From NCBI GenBank assembly GCA_001275005.1, contig JWZX01002657.1, forward strand, positions 1 to 17,054: a DNA stretch of 17,054 nt. Direction: 5' to 3'. The position numbers and the translations under genes are program-made. Positions 1-8,444 of this stretch are shown piece by piece. The stretch's first letter is position 1; every line of letters starts with the position of its first letter. Origin of the DNA: Chrysochromulina tobinii (lineage: Eukaryota > Haptophyta > Prymnesiales > Chrysochromulinaceae). The notes under the pieces are model-generated. The model saw only the letters and a program-made list of their open reading frames with translations. It made no database searches and was not told the DNA's origin.

Positions 1-185
1 ATGCACAGGGCGTGAGCGTGGAAGGCGGTGCCGTCCGCCGCCACCACCTCCACGTCGGTGAGGCGACCATCGCGGAACTTGGCGATGGTGCTCGGCTTCT
101 CGGCGAGGCCGCCCACGAGCTCGATCGATGCGGCGGAGGGCGCGTCGGCGGAAGCGCGGCGCGCGCGCTTGCGTGAGGGCGGCAT
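1..185 (-). CDS. BTB/POZ domain protein, N-terminal fragment (partial)
   Basis: Reading the minus strand from an ATG at 185 gives 61 codons with no stop before the window edge. Residues 1-12 are basic (PSRKRARR), possibly a nuclear localisation signal. From about residue 38 the sequence reads F-R-D-G-R-L-T-D-V-E-V-V, an acidic turn, then F-H-A-H-A-L-C. This is the opening of a BTB/POZ fold: D-V immediately before the first strand, then the conserved H beginning the next helix. BTB proteins dimerise and often act as Cullin-3 adaptors; which partner domain follows (kelch, ankyrin, MATH) lies outside the window. The gene points away from the next one, with 141 bp between the two ATGs. The fragment is short, so the family call rests on the BTB opening alone. 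Confidence 0.6.
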   Translation of the reverse strand, partial: MPPSRKRARRASADAPSAASIELVGGLAEKPSTIAKFRDGRLTDVEVVAADGTAFHAHALC

Positions 186-326
186 GGGATGAAAAGCGGA
201 GCGTCGGGCGGAGTGGGCAAAACATCGCACGTCAAGTTTGAACGTTTGAGAACCCACATAGTCAAGGAAGGCCACTTGACCGCGAGAAATCTCAAACTTG
301 GGAGATAAGTGCTCGCACTCAAAAGC
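186..326. promoter_or_regulatory. Divergent promoter between BTB gene and plastid-type gene
   Basis: These 141 bp separate two divergent ATGs and must hold both promoters or 5' leaders. The segment is more AT-rich than the flanking coding DNA. It carries nested inverted repeats: an outer 9-bp pair at 233-241 and 292-300 (CAAGTTTGA / TCAAACTTG) and an inner 6-bp pair at 261-266 and 275-280 (GTCAAG / CTTGAC). No TATA box is evident. A regulatory role is inferred from position only. Confidence 0.45.
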
Positions 327-1190
327 ATGATGAGTCGTCGCCTGTGGCCGCTCTTGGCGTTCGCACTCCTGCAGTGTCGCGGCGCTTTCGTAGCCAACGT
401 GGCCGTATCGCAACGGCGCGCTACTACTCCTGCGCTGGCGGCCGCGCAAATTTGCATGAAGAAGGGGCGGGCGCAGGGCGGCGGACCAAAGATCGGCTTG
501 GGGCGGAAGAGCAAGACCGCAAAGGAGCTCAATGTCGCAAAGAAGCGCAGAGAGATTGAGCGCTCCTATGTGAGGATAGTGAAGAAGCCCACCGTGCTTC
601 CTGGACGGCAGGAAGATCGCTTCGCCGATCAGGCTTCGCCCACGACGCCGGCCGCGACCGTCTACGCACGAACGGCGAGCGGCTCATCCGAGGATGGCAC
701 TGTGGGCGCTTGGATGGAGGTGGGTCGCGTGAGCGTAGCGGGACGCGTGGCCACGCTCGGTTTGGACAGCCCGCTCAGCCATGAGGATGCGGCCTATGTG
801 CAGAAGCGCCTGATTCTCGAGCACGCGTGTCGCATCCACCCTACGCTGCAGCTGCACCATGAGCACCTCGAGCTTGGCATGACGCCGCCAAGGGCGGCGC
901 GCGCCGCGGCCGAGGGCGACGCGATGGCGGACGTTGAGCCCGAGCCTGAACCAACGCTGCTGCAGCGGGACGAGATTGCCGATCTCATCATGGAGCAGAA
1001 GCAGCTCGCGGCGGCGTGTGGCTTCGTAGGCAAGCCGGATCCCAAAGCCGGCCACTTCTACGCAGACAGCGAGCTTGGAGATGCGTTCAAGACCGACGCG
1101 AGAAAGGTCATTCTCAGCAAGCTCGGCAACAATGCGAAGAGCGCCGTGCACAAGCAGTTCAACGAGATGCTCGGGCTGCGTGGCCACTGA
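327..1190 (+). CDS. Unknown protein with bipartite plastid presequence
   Basis: A 287-residue protein of unrecognised function. The start is set at ATG 327; the frame is open upstream to 309 but only with a GTG there. Residues 2-20 form a signal peptide (RR then LWPLLAFALLQC) with a likely cleavage just before an A-F-V-A stretch, the ASAFAP-like signature of proteins sent to complex plastids. A basic transit-like region follows (QRRATT to about residue 45). The mature part begins Lys/Gly-rich (GGGPKIGLGRKSKTAKE) and has a central block W-M-E-V-G-R-V then Q-K-R-L-I-L-E-H-A, a proline, and L-E-L-G-M. That spacing recalls a small plant/cyanobacterial conserved family (DUF6523-like, from memory and unconfirmed). 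An acidic linker (EPEPEP) precedes a charged helical C-terminus. No enzyme motif is visible. It is probably plastid stromal or thylakoid-associated. Confidence 0.75.
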   Translation: MMSRRLWPLLAFALLQCRGAFVANVAVSQRRATTPALAAAQICMKKGRAQGGGPKIGLGRKSKTAKELNVAKKRREIERSYVRIVKKPTVLPGRQEDRFADQASPTTPAATVYARTASGSSEDGTVGAWMEVGRVSVAGRVATLGLDSPLSHEDAAYVQKRLILEHACRIHPTLQLHHEHLELGMTPPRAARAAAEGDAMADVEPEPEPTLLQRDEIADLIMEQKQLAAACGFVGKPDPKAGHFYADSELGDAFKTDARKVILSKLGNNAKSAVHKQFNEMLGLRGH

Positions 1191-2066
1191 GCGCTGGTCC
1201 CGCGGGGGCGTCCCGCGTCCGCCAGCCCGACCTCCTCCGATGGGCCCCGTCGCTCGACCGCCCGATTCGCGATTGGCCCACAGTCTCTGAGTCACACATT
1301 CCGAATGGCAAACAGAGCGGCGGAGGCGAGAACCAACCTGGCGTACAGTGGCATGTGCGTGTGTAGGATTTAAAATTTAATCATAATAAACGTGGTCGAA
1401 CGTGTAAAAATCGTGAGCCGCGTGGCGTCGCGGCTGGCGCGACATCGATCAAGGATCATCCGTCCGAACGTCCCGGCGCGCGCGACGCTCGGCGCGGAGA
1501 CCGCCTGACCCTGAGCCCTGACCGCGCCGCACCCCCGGCATGACCCCCGGCCGACCGCACCGCCGGGGAGCGGGGTCCGGGGCGTGCGCGGCGTACCGGC
1601 GACGCGGCGACCAGGGGACCGGCAGCGGGAGACGTCGGGACCGGGGACGAGCGGACGTGGGCACGTGTGGCGCAGCACGTCGGTGCCACGTCCCGCGTGG
1701 CGCCCGACCGTCTTAGTCTTCAGTAGTGCGGATCTTCAACCGTGGTAGCTACTGGTACTGCCATGCCCCCGATGGGTACTGCGCGAACACCGAACTGCTG
1801 ACATACACTACGCATGACACATTTGTCGGACCGTTCCGGCTCAGCACAACGACAAGCAAAAAAAGTATTACGACACGACCGAGCGTTCAACTGGCACCGG
1901 CACGTGTGAGGGTGCGTTTCGACGCGACGACGGTGCGTAGCGCCGGCCCCTGGCCCATCCTAGGCCCATCCGTTTCTCCCTCGCGCCGCGCGTGCACCGG
2001 CACTGGCCTCGCGCCGCTGTTCCTCTGCGCTCCACCCGCGCTCCAACGAGCGTCGTACCGAGCGCA
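1191..2066. other. Convergent intergenic region, no gene seen
   Basis: Spacer of 876 bp between the ends of two convergent genes. It has three parts: the 3' region of the upstream gene to about 1400; a very GC-rich, C/G-skewed block at about 1440-1720 with several short CG-rich near-repeats and a CACGTG at about 1656-1661; and a more mixed-composition stretch to 2066 that should include the chlH 3' UTR. Short open frames here begin with GTG or have arginine/proline-rich shuffled composition and no recognisable domain, so none is called. No tRNA or rRNA signature was found. Confidence 0.6.
1385..1390 (+). terminator. Candidate polyadenylation signal (AATAAA)
   Basis: An AATAAA hexamer lies 195 nt past the stop of the 327-1190 gene, inside the only AT-rich patch (about 1370-1392) of the downstream spacer. 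The position suits a 3' end signal, but algae often use other signals, so this is tentative. Confidence 0.3.
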
Positions 2067-5000
2067 TTACATCCCCTCGATCTTGTCGTCCACCTCAGCG
2101 TACAGCTGGCGCAGGCGGTCGAGGTTATCCTCGGTCGTCTCCCAGTAGCCGCGCCCGTTGGCCTCGAGGAAGGTGGTCACCATGTCGCGGAAGGCGTTCG
2201 GGTTGGTCTCGAGCAGCCGCTTCTGCATCTCAGGGTCGGCGATGAAGACCTCGTTCGCGTCCTCGTACACGAAGTTGTCGACGGCGCCCGCGGTCGCGGA
2301 CCAGCCCATCGTGTTGCGCAGCCGCTTGGTGATCTCGCGCGTGCCCTCGTAGCCCGAGGCAAGCATGCCCTCGTAGAACTTCGGGTTGAGCAGCTTGGTG
2401 CGCGCGTCGAGGCGAACCGTCTCCGAGAGCGTGCGCACCTGCGCGTTGGCGGTGGTCGTGTCGGCGACGTACGCGGTCGGCTTCTTGCCGTCCGTGCGCA
2501 GCCCGGCCACCACCTTGGTCGGATCGGAGTCGAAGTAGTGCGACACGTCCGAGAGCGAGATCTCGGACGAGTCGAGGTTCTGGAAGGTCACGTCCACGCG
2601 CTTGAGGGACGACTTGAACAGGGCGTTTTGGTCGTCGAGCACGCCGGGGCGGTCCGCGTTGAAGGCGAAGCCCTTGCGCGAGAGGAACTGGTCCTGGAGC
2701 TGCGCCTCGTCCTCCCAGCCGCCATTCTCGATGGCGAGGCCCACGTTGGCCGAGTACGAGCCGGCGGCATTCGAGAAGACGCGAGTGGCCGCGTCGCGCA
2801 GCGACAGGCCCATCTCCTCGGCCTGCTCGAGCGCGTGCTTGCGCACAAAGTTCATCTCGAGCGGCTCATCGAGCTCCGCCACCATCTTGACGGCGCGGTC
2901 GAGCAGGTTCATCTGGTTGATGAAGAGGTCACGGAAGACGCCCGAGCACGTGACGACGACGTCGATGCGGGGCCGGCCGAGCTCCTCAAGGGGGATCGCC
3001 TCGATGCGGTTGACGCGGCCGAGCGAGTCGGGCAGCGGGCGCACACCGACCATCCAGAGCACCTGCGCGAGCGACTCGCCGTACGTCTTGATGTTGTCGG
3101 TGCCCCAGAGCACGAAGGCGATCGACTCGGGGTACTTGCCGCCGTTGTCCGCCGCCTGCCGGTCAAGCAGCCGGTCGACGACCTTCTTGGCGCAGTCGCA
3201 CGCCGCCGACGTGGGGATGGCCTGCGGGTCGAGCGCATGCATGTTCTTGCCAGTGGGGAGCACGAGGGGGTTGCGGATCGGATCACCACCCGGGCCCGGC
3301 GTAATGAAGTAGCCGTTGAGGCCCTCTAGCAGAGCGCCCATCTCGTTGTCGGCGACGACCTGCTTGAGGCAGAACTCGCAGTAGGCGAAGAGCGGCGCGA
3401 GCTCGTCGTCCGACACGTCGAACTTGAGCTCGAGGAGCGCCTTGCGCATGGGCGAGCCGCCGGCGAAGAGGGCGCCAAGCTTGGCACCCATCTCGTTGAC
3501 CTCGGTCACGCGGCCCTGCGCATCCGTCGAGCGGGCGACGGAGGCACGGATGGCGGCGCGCACGCCCAGCTTGATCTCCTCGCACAGGCGCACATCATCG
3601 AGGACGCCGCGGTCCGAGCCGCGGTACACGTCCTCAATGTCGCGCCCACGCGCCTTGGCGAGCATGCGCGGGAGGCCCGAGATGGGCACGGTCGAGTCGA
3701 TGCCGTTGCCCTCCGGCCGATCGATCGAAGCGATGTTGACGAGCGTGGCGATGGCTTCCTCGGCAGTGGGCGGCACGCCGACCGTGTGCAGGCCGCACGG
3801 GAGCAGCCGTGACTCGATCTCCATGATCTTGCCGTACACCTTGCCCACGACGCGGTCGCGCTCATCGAGGCTCATCGTCGAGCAGTCAAAGTCCTCAGCT
3901 GGCAGATCCACATCCTTGTCCAGGTTGCACACGCGCGCGGTGGCGATGATCGAGTTGCAGATAGTCGAGCCGCGCCCGCTCTCGCGCAGGCCCTGGTACG
4001 AGCCCACGAGCTCGCCGAGCTCCTTGAGCCCCTTGTACAGGCCGGCGTTCTCGGCGGGCGGGGTGAGGTACGAGATGGTGGCCGCGTACGAGCGGCGCTT
4101 GGCGATCGTCGCTTCCGAGGGGTTGTTGGCGGCGTAGTAGTACAGGTTGGGCGTCGACTGGATGAGGCGGTCGGGGTAGCAGCCACCCGACATGCCCACC
4201 TGCTTGCCCGGCATAAACTCGAGAGAGCCGTGCGTGCCGAAGTGGAGCACCGCATCCGCACCGAAGACCTTCTCGACGTACGTGTAGTAGGCGGCGAAGC
4301 CGTGGTGGGGCGAGGCCGACTTAGCGTACAGCAAGCGCATCGGGTCGCCTTCGTATCCAAACGAGGGCTGCACACCGATGAAGACGTTTCCGTACGTCTT
4401 GCCGAAGATGAGCAGGTTCTGACCGTCCGAGTTGAGGTTGCCCGGGGGTGGGCCCCAGTTCTCCTCGAGCTCCACTGCGTACGGGGTCAGGTCCTGGTAC
4501 TCGCGCACACTCATCTTGTACTCGACGTTCAGGGTGGGCGCGGCGAGGCGCGCCTCCTTGTCGTGCAGCACATCGTCGACGAGCGCCTCGACGGACTCGG
4601 GGAGCTTGCCCACGTCGTAGCCGGCGGCCTGCATCGTCTTCAGGCACTCAAAGATGGAGCCGAAGACGTTCAGGTACGCGGCGGTGCCCACGTTGCCCTT
4701 GTCAGGAGGGAAGGAGAAGACCGTCACGGCCACCTTCTTGTCGACATTCTTCTTGCGCGAGAGCGAGGCCCACTTATTGGCGCGGCGCGCGAGCGTGTCG
4801 ATGCGGTCGCTCTGAGGGATGGATCGGCCGGTGACGCCGTCGCGGCCAGCGAAGATGATCGGCTCGATGGCGCCATCGAGCTCCGGCAGCGCCACCTGGA
4901 GGGCAACCTGGATCGGGTGCAGGCCGAGCTCCGAGTCCTTCCACTCCTCAAAGGTCTGGAAGGTCGCCGGCACCGCGCACAGGTACGGCCGGTTGAGCGC

Positions 5001-6680
5001 CTTGAGCGTCGCGATCGCCTTCGGGTGATCCTGCGTCGCTGGGCCGCCGACGAGCGCGAAGCCAGACAGGTTGATCGTGGTGTCGACGATCGACTTGCCG
5101 TTGACGAAGAAGTAGTCGTCGATCGGCTTCGAGAAGTCGAGCGCGCCCGTGTACGTGGGCAGCACGAGCGAGCCCAGCGACTCGAGCTCCATAATGAGCG
5201 ACACGTAGTGCGCGTCGTCCTTGGTGTTGATGTGCGACTTCTGGAGCACGAGGCCGATCACGGGCGCGTTGTTCGGGTTGATGCCGAGCGCGGGCGCGTG
5301 CTCGTTGTAGAGCCAGTCCTTGTACTCGGCCACGGTCTCAAAGACGCGCGGCGCCACGGGGTGCCAGATGCCCATGTCAGGGATGACGACCGGCTCCTTG
5401 ACCTTGACCTCAGTCAGGTAGCCAGCCGCCTTGATCTCGCCAACGTAGTTCTTGGCCAGGTTGAGCAGCAGCGCCTCGATGTTCTCGGGCGAGCCGCCGA
5501 GCCAGTACTGGAGCGACATCATGAACGAGCGCGCGTCCTGCGCCTTGTCGCCGGGCAGGTACTTGAGCACCTTGGGCAGGGTGCGCACGAGCTTCAGCAT
5601 GCCGTCCTGGAACGAGGTACCCTTAGGCTTGTTCTTCTTCATGAAATCCATCATCACGTTCTTCGACTGGCCCATTGAGGCCATAGTGAAGGTGCCGATC
5701 TTGTTGAGCTTCATCACCGCAGGCATCGATGGGAAGACGCACACGGCGTCCAGTTTGTCGCGCAGCGGCTCGACGACCTCGACGACCTTGTCGGCGAGCT
5801 CCTGCACGAAGATGAGCGAGCCGATGAAAATGTTGGCCTCGGCCATATCCTTCTTGAACTGCTCGAAGTTGACGGGGTCGCGCAGCTCCTCAAGGATGTA
5901 GCCGGAGCACTCGACCGCCACGTCCGGCTGCACGGGCGGGGTGGGAGCGGGCGAGTGAGCCCACATGTTGATGAATCTTTTGAGAATCTTGGATGCGATT
6001 CTCAGATGCAAAATCAGATGCATGCGCGTGACAAGGCAGTGTCGCGCACCTGGCCAGCGTTGATGCGCTTGCACGCGGTCGTGAGCGACGCCTGGTACTG
6101 CGACTCGAGCACCACGTACACGACCTTGAAGACGGAGCGGCTGCCCACCTCGTCAGGCACGACCTTGCGGTCAGCAGGATTGCTGCTGGTGAAGAGGCCG
6201 CTCTGGCCCGTGGCGACCATGCTGGGCGCCGACGAGCGAAGCACGGCTCGTCTGCAGGCGGAACAGTCGAGCGCAGAGCACGCGTCAGTCGATGGGCGCG
6301 CTGGGGCAAGGACCAGGCAGTGTGTTGGCAGCGCAGGAGCGGTGCTGCGGCAGCGCCGCAGGCGCATGCACCCAGCTCACCGTGACTGCTGCTGCTGCTG
6401 CTGCGCAAGGCTCGTCGCGAGCTCCTGCTGCGCGAACTGGGCCATCTCGCTGTGTGACCTCACGGCTGCGGTAGGAGCGAGAAACGACGATGCACGTCAG
6501 ATGAGCATCCTCAGCGCAGCGACGACGCCGAGCGCGCAGCCGCTGCTGCCTGACAGCGCGGAATCGGCAGTCTGGCGGCGCGGTGTGCATGGGCGCACCG
6601 ACACGCGGCGCAGTGGTTGGGGCAAAGCTAGCATAGCTCGCCGCCGTGGCGGCGATGCATCCGACGGTGAGGATCCGCAT
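2067..6680 (-). CDS. chlH: Magnesium chelatase subunit H (ChlH), plastid-targeted
   Basis: Catalytic, porphyrin-binding subunit of the ChlH/ChlI/ChlD complex, which inserts Mg2+ into protoporphyrin IX at the first committed step of chlorophyll synthesis in the plastid. The main exon is 2067-5927 (1286 residues to TAA) and carries family blocks throughout: [12 protein letters not shown] at nt 4203-4243, [13 protein letters not shown] at about 3077-3117, and [11 protein letters not shown] near 2740-2775. A 122-nt phase-0 intron (5928-6049) links it to an exon holding V-K-V-V-Y-V-V-L-E-type start residues ([13 protein letters not shown]) at about 6085-6125. The junction reads I-N-A-G-Q then P-D-V-A-V. 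A signal peptide from ATG 6680 (M-R-I-L-T-V-G-C ending A-S-Y-A-S-F-A-P) most likely supplies the ER leader through one more 5' intron whose ends are unsettled. Total length is near 1400, as in other ChlH. No lesions are seen. Confidence 0.95.
5928..6049 (-). other. chlH intron (122 nt, phase 0)
   Basis: On the minus strand the donor is CAG|GTGCGC and the acceptor is GTGCAG|CCGG after a C-rich tract. Removing it joins two frames that each match ChlH on their own side: the conserved N-terminal strand upstream and the [12 protein letters not shown] block downstream. Inside it an 8-bp inverted repeat (5981-5988 and 5997-6004, TGAGAATC / GATTCTCA) could form a hairpin, and CAGATGCA on the plus strand occurs twice (6003-6010, 6016-6023). 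Confidence 0.88.
6595..6680 (-). other. Probable first chlH exon: ER signal peptide
   Basis: ATG at 6680 on the minus strand encodes [17 protein letters not shown] followed by S-F-A-P, a hydrophobic signal peptide with the Phe-containing cleavage motif of complex-plastid proteins. The frame differs from that of the next chlH exon, so an intron is needed. One phase-compatible choice is donor G|GTGCGC just inside this exon (the same hexamer as the second intron) with acceptor CTTGCCCCAG|CG at 6300. A second acceptor-like site, CGCCTGCAG|A, lies at 6251, and a strong GTGAGC donor lies at 6380. The exact boundary is therefore unresolved; the listed end marks only the segment with signal-peptide character. 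Confidence 0.55.
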
Positions 6681-7104
6681 TGACGATTGCCTCCGACGCT
6701 GCCAGATCTGTCGAAGGCGAAGAGCACTTGGACCCAATCAGGTCTGGGGAACCTGATCGCCGAAGTAAGCGGAAACGCCCCCAATGAAAATGAAATAGAA
6801 TTGCGACGCCCATCACCGAAGAATTTTAAAAATGAGCTTGGTCGTGCACAGACACACAAAGGTCTCTCAAGGTACTTGTAGGAACTACATGAAACATGAT
6901 GACTTGGTTCATGAAGCTTGATTGAAGGAGTTTGTGTCGCGTAAGATGGCAGTGTGAAGCTGTGAACTTTAACACGACAGACGCGACCACCGGTGCTATG
7001 GCACTGTTTCTGCCCGCTCAGTACACACACCGCAGTGCGCTCCCACCCTTGACTTGACTTGACTTGACTTGATTGGCAACGAAGGCCAGGGTCAAGGAAG
7101 CGCA
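6681..7104. promoter_or_regulatory. Divergent promoter between chlH and C1-FDX-like gene
   Basis: These 424 bp lie between two divergent start codons. Visible elements: a CCAAT at 6734-6738; a 7-bp-stem hairpin at 6737-6757 (ATCAGGT, 7-nt loop, ACCTGAT); an AT-rich patch at 6785-6840; a TTGAC pentamer array at 7049-7072; and GTCAAGGAAG at 7091-7100 just ahead of the ATG at 7105. A 281-codon frame on the minus strand across this area has no domain, runs antisense to a real exon and is not called. Confidence 0.5.
7049..7072 (+). repeat. (TTGAC)n pentamer microsatellite
   Basis: Four perfect TTGAC units followed by a diverged fifth (TTGAT), 33 bp upstream of the C1-FDX-like ATG. It lies in the presumed promoter or 5' leader. 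Read on the other strand it is a GTCAA array, related to the GTCAAG words in the 186-326 promoter. Confidence 0.85.
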
Positions 7105-7858
7105 ATGCAGGGCTTGCGAGTCTTAGGAACACGGGCCGTACGCGCAGCGGCGGCGGCACCGACGCGCGCGCTGGCGACCGCGGTCGCGAAGGCAACGGTC
7201 GCCGATGCTCGGTAAGCCATCGCCCGCCCCGCGATCGCCACTTCATCCGTTCCCTGGCGGTGGAGAGCGCATTTTGCCACTCACCTCCCCCAACCATACA
7301 CCCGCGAGCCGCGGTGTGCCGGGTGGCTGAAGTGGCGCGCACAATTGTCTCGCGTTTCCACGTGATCTCATTCTGCGAGAACGGCCGCCGGATGGCTCAA
7401 GCGGCACGCAGATCCTCGTGCCGTCTACTCACTGTGATGTGGACATGGAAGCTCTCACGCTGTGCCTCGCTCGTCCCCCACGCAGCGTGTCATGCACCTT
7501 CATCATGGCGAAGAAGAAGCAGAAGGTGACGGTGCCCGGCATGGTCGGCTGGTCGCTGCTGGAGACGGCGCAGCACCACGGCCTGCTGATGCAGTGCTGC
7601 CACGCCGACGAGGCGTGGGATTACAAAACCTTCGGAGAGGGTCCCATGTCCGCCGAGGATCACGTCGTCGTGTCGCGCGAGTACTTCGACAAGACGGGCC
7701 CCGTTGGCTACCAGGAGAGGAACGTGCTCAACATGGAGGTGCCCGAGGACGTGACGCCCACCTCGCGGCTCGCAACGTGCGTGATCCTTACCAAGGAGCT
7801 CGACGGAATCACCGTCATTGTGCCGGACACCAACCCTGACTTGACCAACTACTCCTGA
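7105..7858 (+). CDS. Mitochondrial ferredoxin-fold protein, C1-FDX-like (complex I bridge), two exons
   Basis: Exon 1 (7105-7211) encodes a textbook mitochondrial presequence: M-Q-G-L-R-V-L-G-T-R-A-V-R then Ala-rich with R-A-L-A-T. It ends in CG|GTAAGC. A 274-nt intron ends at CCCCCACGCAG (7485), and phases match (2/2). Exon 2 (7486-7858) gives the ferredoxin fold: a beta hairpin (T-F-I-M-A-K-K-K-Q-K-V-T-V), G-W-S-L-L-E-T-A-Q, S-A-E-D-H-V-V-V, then T-S-R-L-A-T-C-V-I-L-T-K-E-L-D-G-I-T-V-I-V-P as in adrenodoxin-type ferredoxins. The spliced product is 159 residues. At the C-x5-C-x2-C ligand positions it has F85, S91 and D94; only C134 remains. A 2Fe-2S cluster therefore seems impossible. Plant and algal complex I contains such a degenerate ferredoxin (C1-FDX) bridging the matrix and membrane arms; that role is inferred. 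ATGs at 7445 and 7505 are not preferred because they would drop the presequence or first strand. Confidence 0.78.
7212..7485 (+). other. Intron of the C1-FDX-like gene (274 nt, phase 2)
   Basis: The donor is G|GTAAGC and the acceptor CAG is preceded by a pyrimidine-rich tract (TCGCTCGTCCCCCACG). Exon 1 alone would stop immediately at TAA (7213-7215), so splicing is required to extend the presequence into the ferredoxin fold. Two short tRNA A-box look-alikes inside it were examined and rejected. Confidence 0.82.
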
Positions 7859-8444
7859 GGCGTGGCCGCTCCCAGCGGTGGCGCAGCTTCGTTGATGAGC
7901 CGAGCAGCGCACGGCGTGCGCATGTGCTCCGCGCGTCCCTAGCCCGCGTGATCCCCTACCCCCGGGGACTACCGAAGTACCTCGATCTCCCGGTTCGTCG
8001 CGCGACGCTCGCGCGCGTTAGACGGTACCGGGGCGACTTTTTGACAAATGCTTCCTATTCGCGGTGCCGGTTGTCGCGGCGCAAATTAATACACCATACA
8101 GTCATATACTCAATACTGATTCCCTCCAGCAATTGTACACGCTGATGCTACTGTAAATGTCACCCCCAGCGCGCCTAGGCGACCAGGAGGCTCCTGCCAG
8201 CCAGGACAGCCCGCGCGCCGTCGCGTCGTGGGGGCTCCGGGGCCGCTCGGCAGCAGCGGATACAGCGCCCCTACAGCACGTACCTCTGGGTCATCCCTGG
8301 GACCTCACGCCGCATGGACACGCACGCGCCGTACAGGCGAGGAATCGGCGCAGACCAGAGGCCGAGGCATGCACAATCTACACGCGTGCTCTCGCCCAGT
8401 CGACGAGCGCACGCTCTGCGCCACCTTAAAAACCTGGCGCTCCC
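7859..8444. other. Convergent intergenic region, no gene seen
   Basis: Spacer of 586 bp between the convergent ends of the C1-FDX-like and ybeY genes, holding both 3' UTRs. An AT-rich stretch at about 8080-8160 includes a TGTAA word (8152-8156), the polyadenylation signal used in some algae. The rest is GC-rich with no credible frame, structured RNA or repeat. Confidence 0.6.

Noticed and set aside
684-1295. 203-codon minus-strand frame opposite the 327-1190 gene
   Set aside because: Antisense shadow of a gene with a clear signal peptide; no recognisable motif.
1370-1689. Several minus-strand frames in the GC-rich spacer
   Set aside because: Arg/Pro/Ser-rich shuffled translations in three overlapping frames, typical of GC-rich non-coding DNA.
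1726-2148. 140-codon plus-strand frame in the chlH 3' spacer
   Set aside because: It starts with GTG, overlaps the chlH end antisense, and shows no domain or codon pattern like the real genes.
1992-5678. Long plus-strand frames (1992-3329, 4230-5678) opposite chlH
   Set aside because: They mirror the chlH codons on the other strand; high GC and codon bias keep the antisense frame open. Composition is Val/Arg/Leu/Glu-rich with no domain.
6385-6405. CTG/GCA trinucleotide run as a significant microsatellite
   Set aside because: Only about six units, in a region that may be chlH intron or leader; unremarkable in a genome of this composition.
6497-7342. 281-codon minus-strand frame across the chlH/C1-FDX promoter
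   Set aside because: It overlaps the chlH signal-peptide exon and runs antisense to the mitochondrial presequence exon; no domain and unstructured composition.
7318-7415. tRNA-like A boxes (TGGCTGAAGTGG, TGGCTCAAGCGG) in the C1-FDX-like intron
   Set aside because: No B box (GGTTCGANNCC) and no acceptor or anticodon stem at the right spacing; chance matches.
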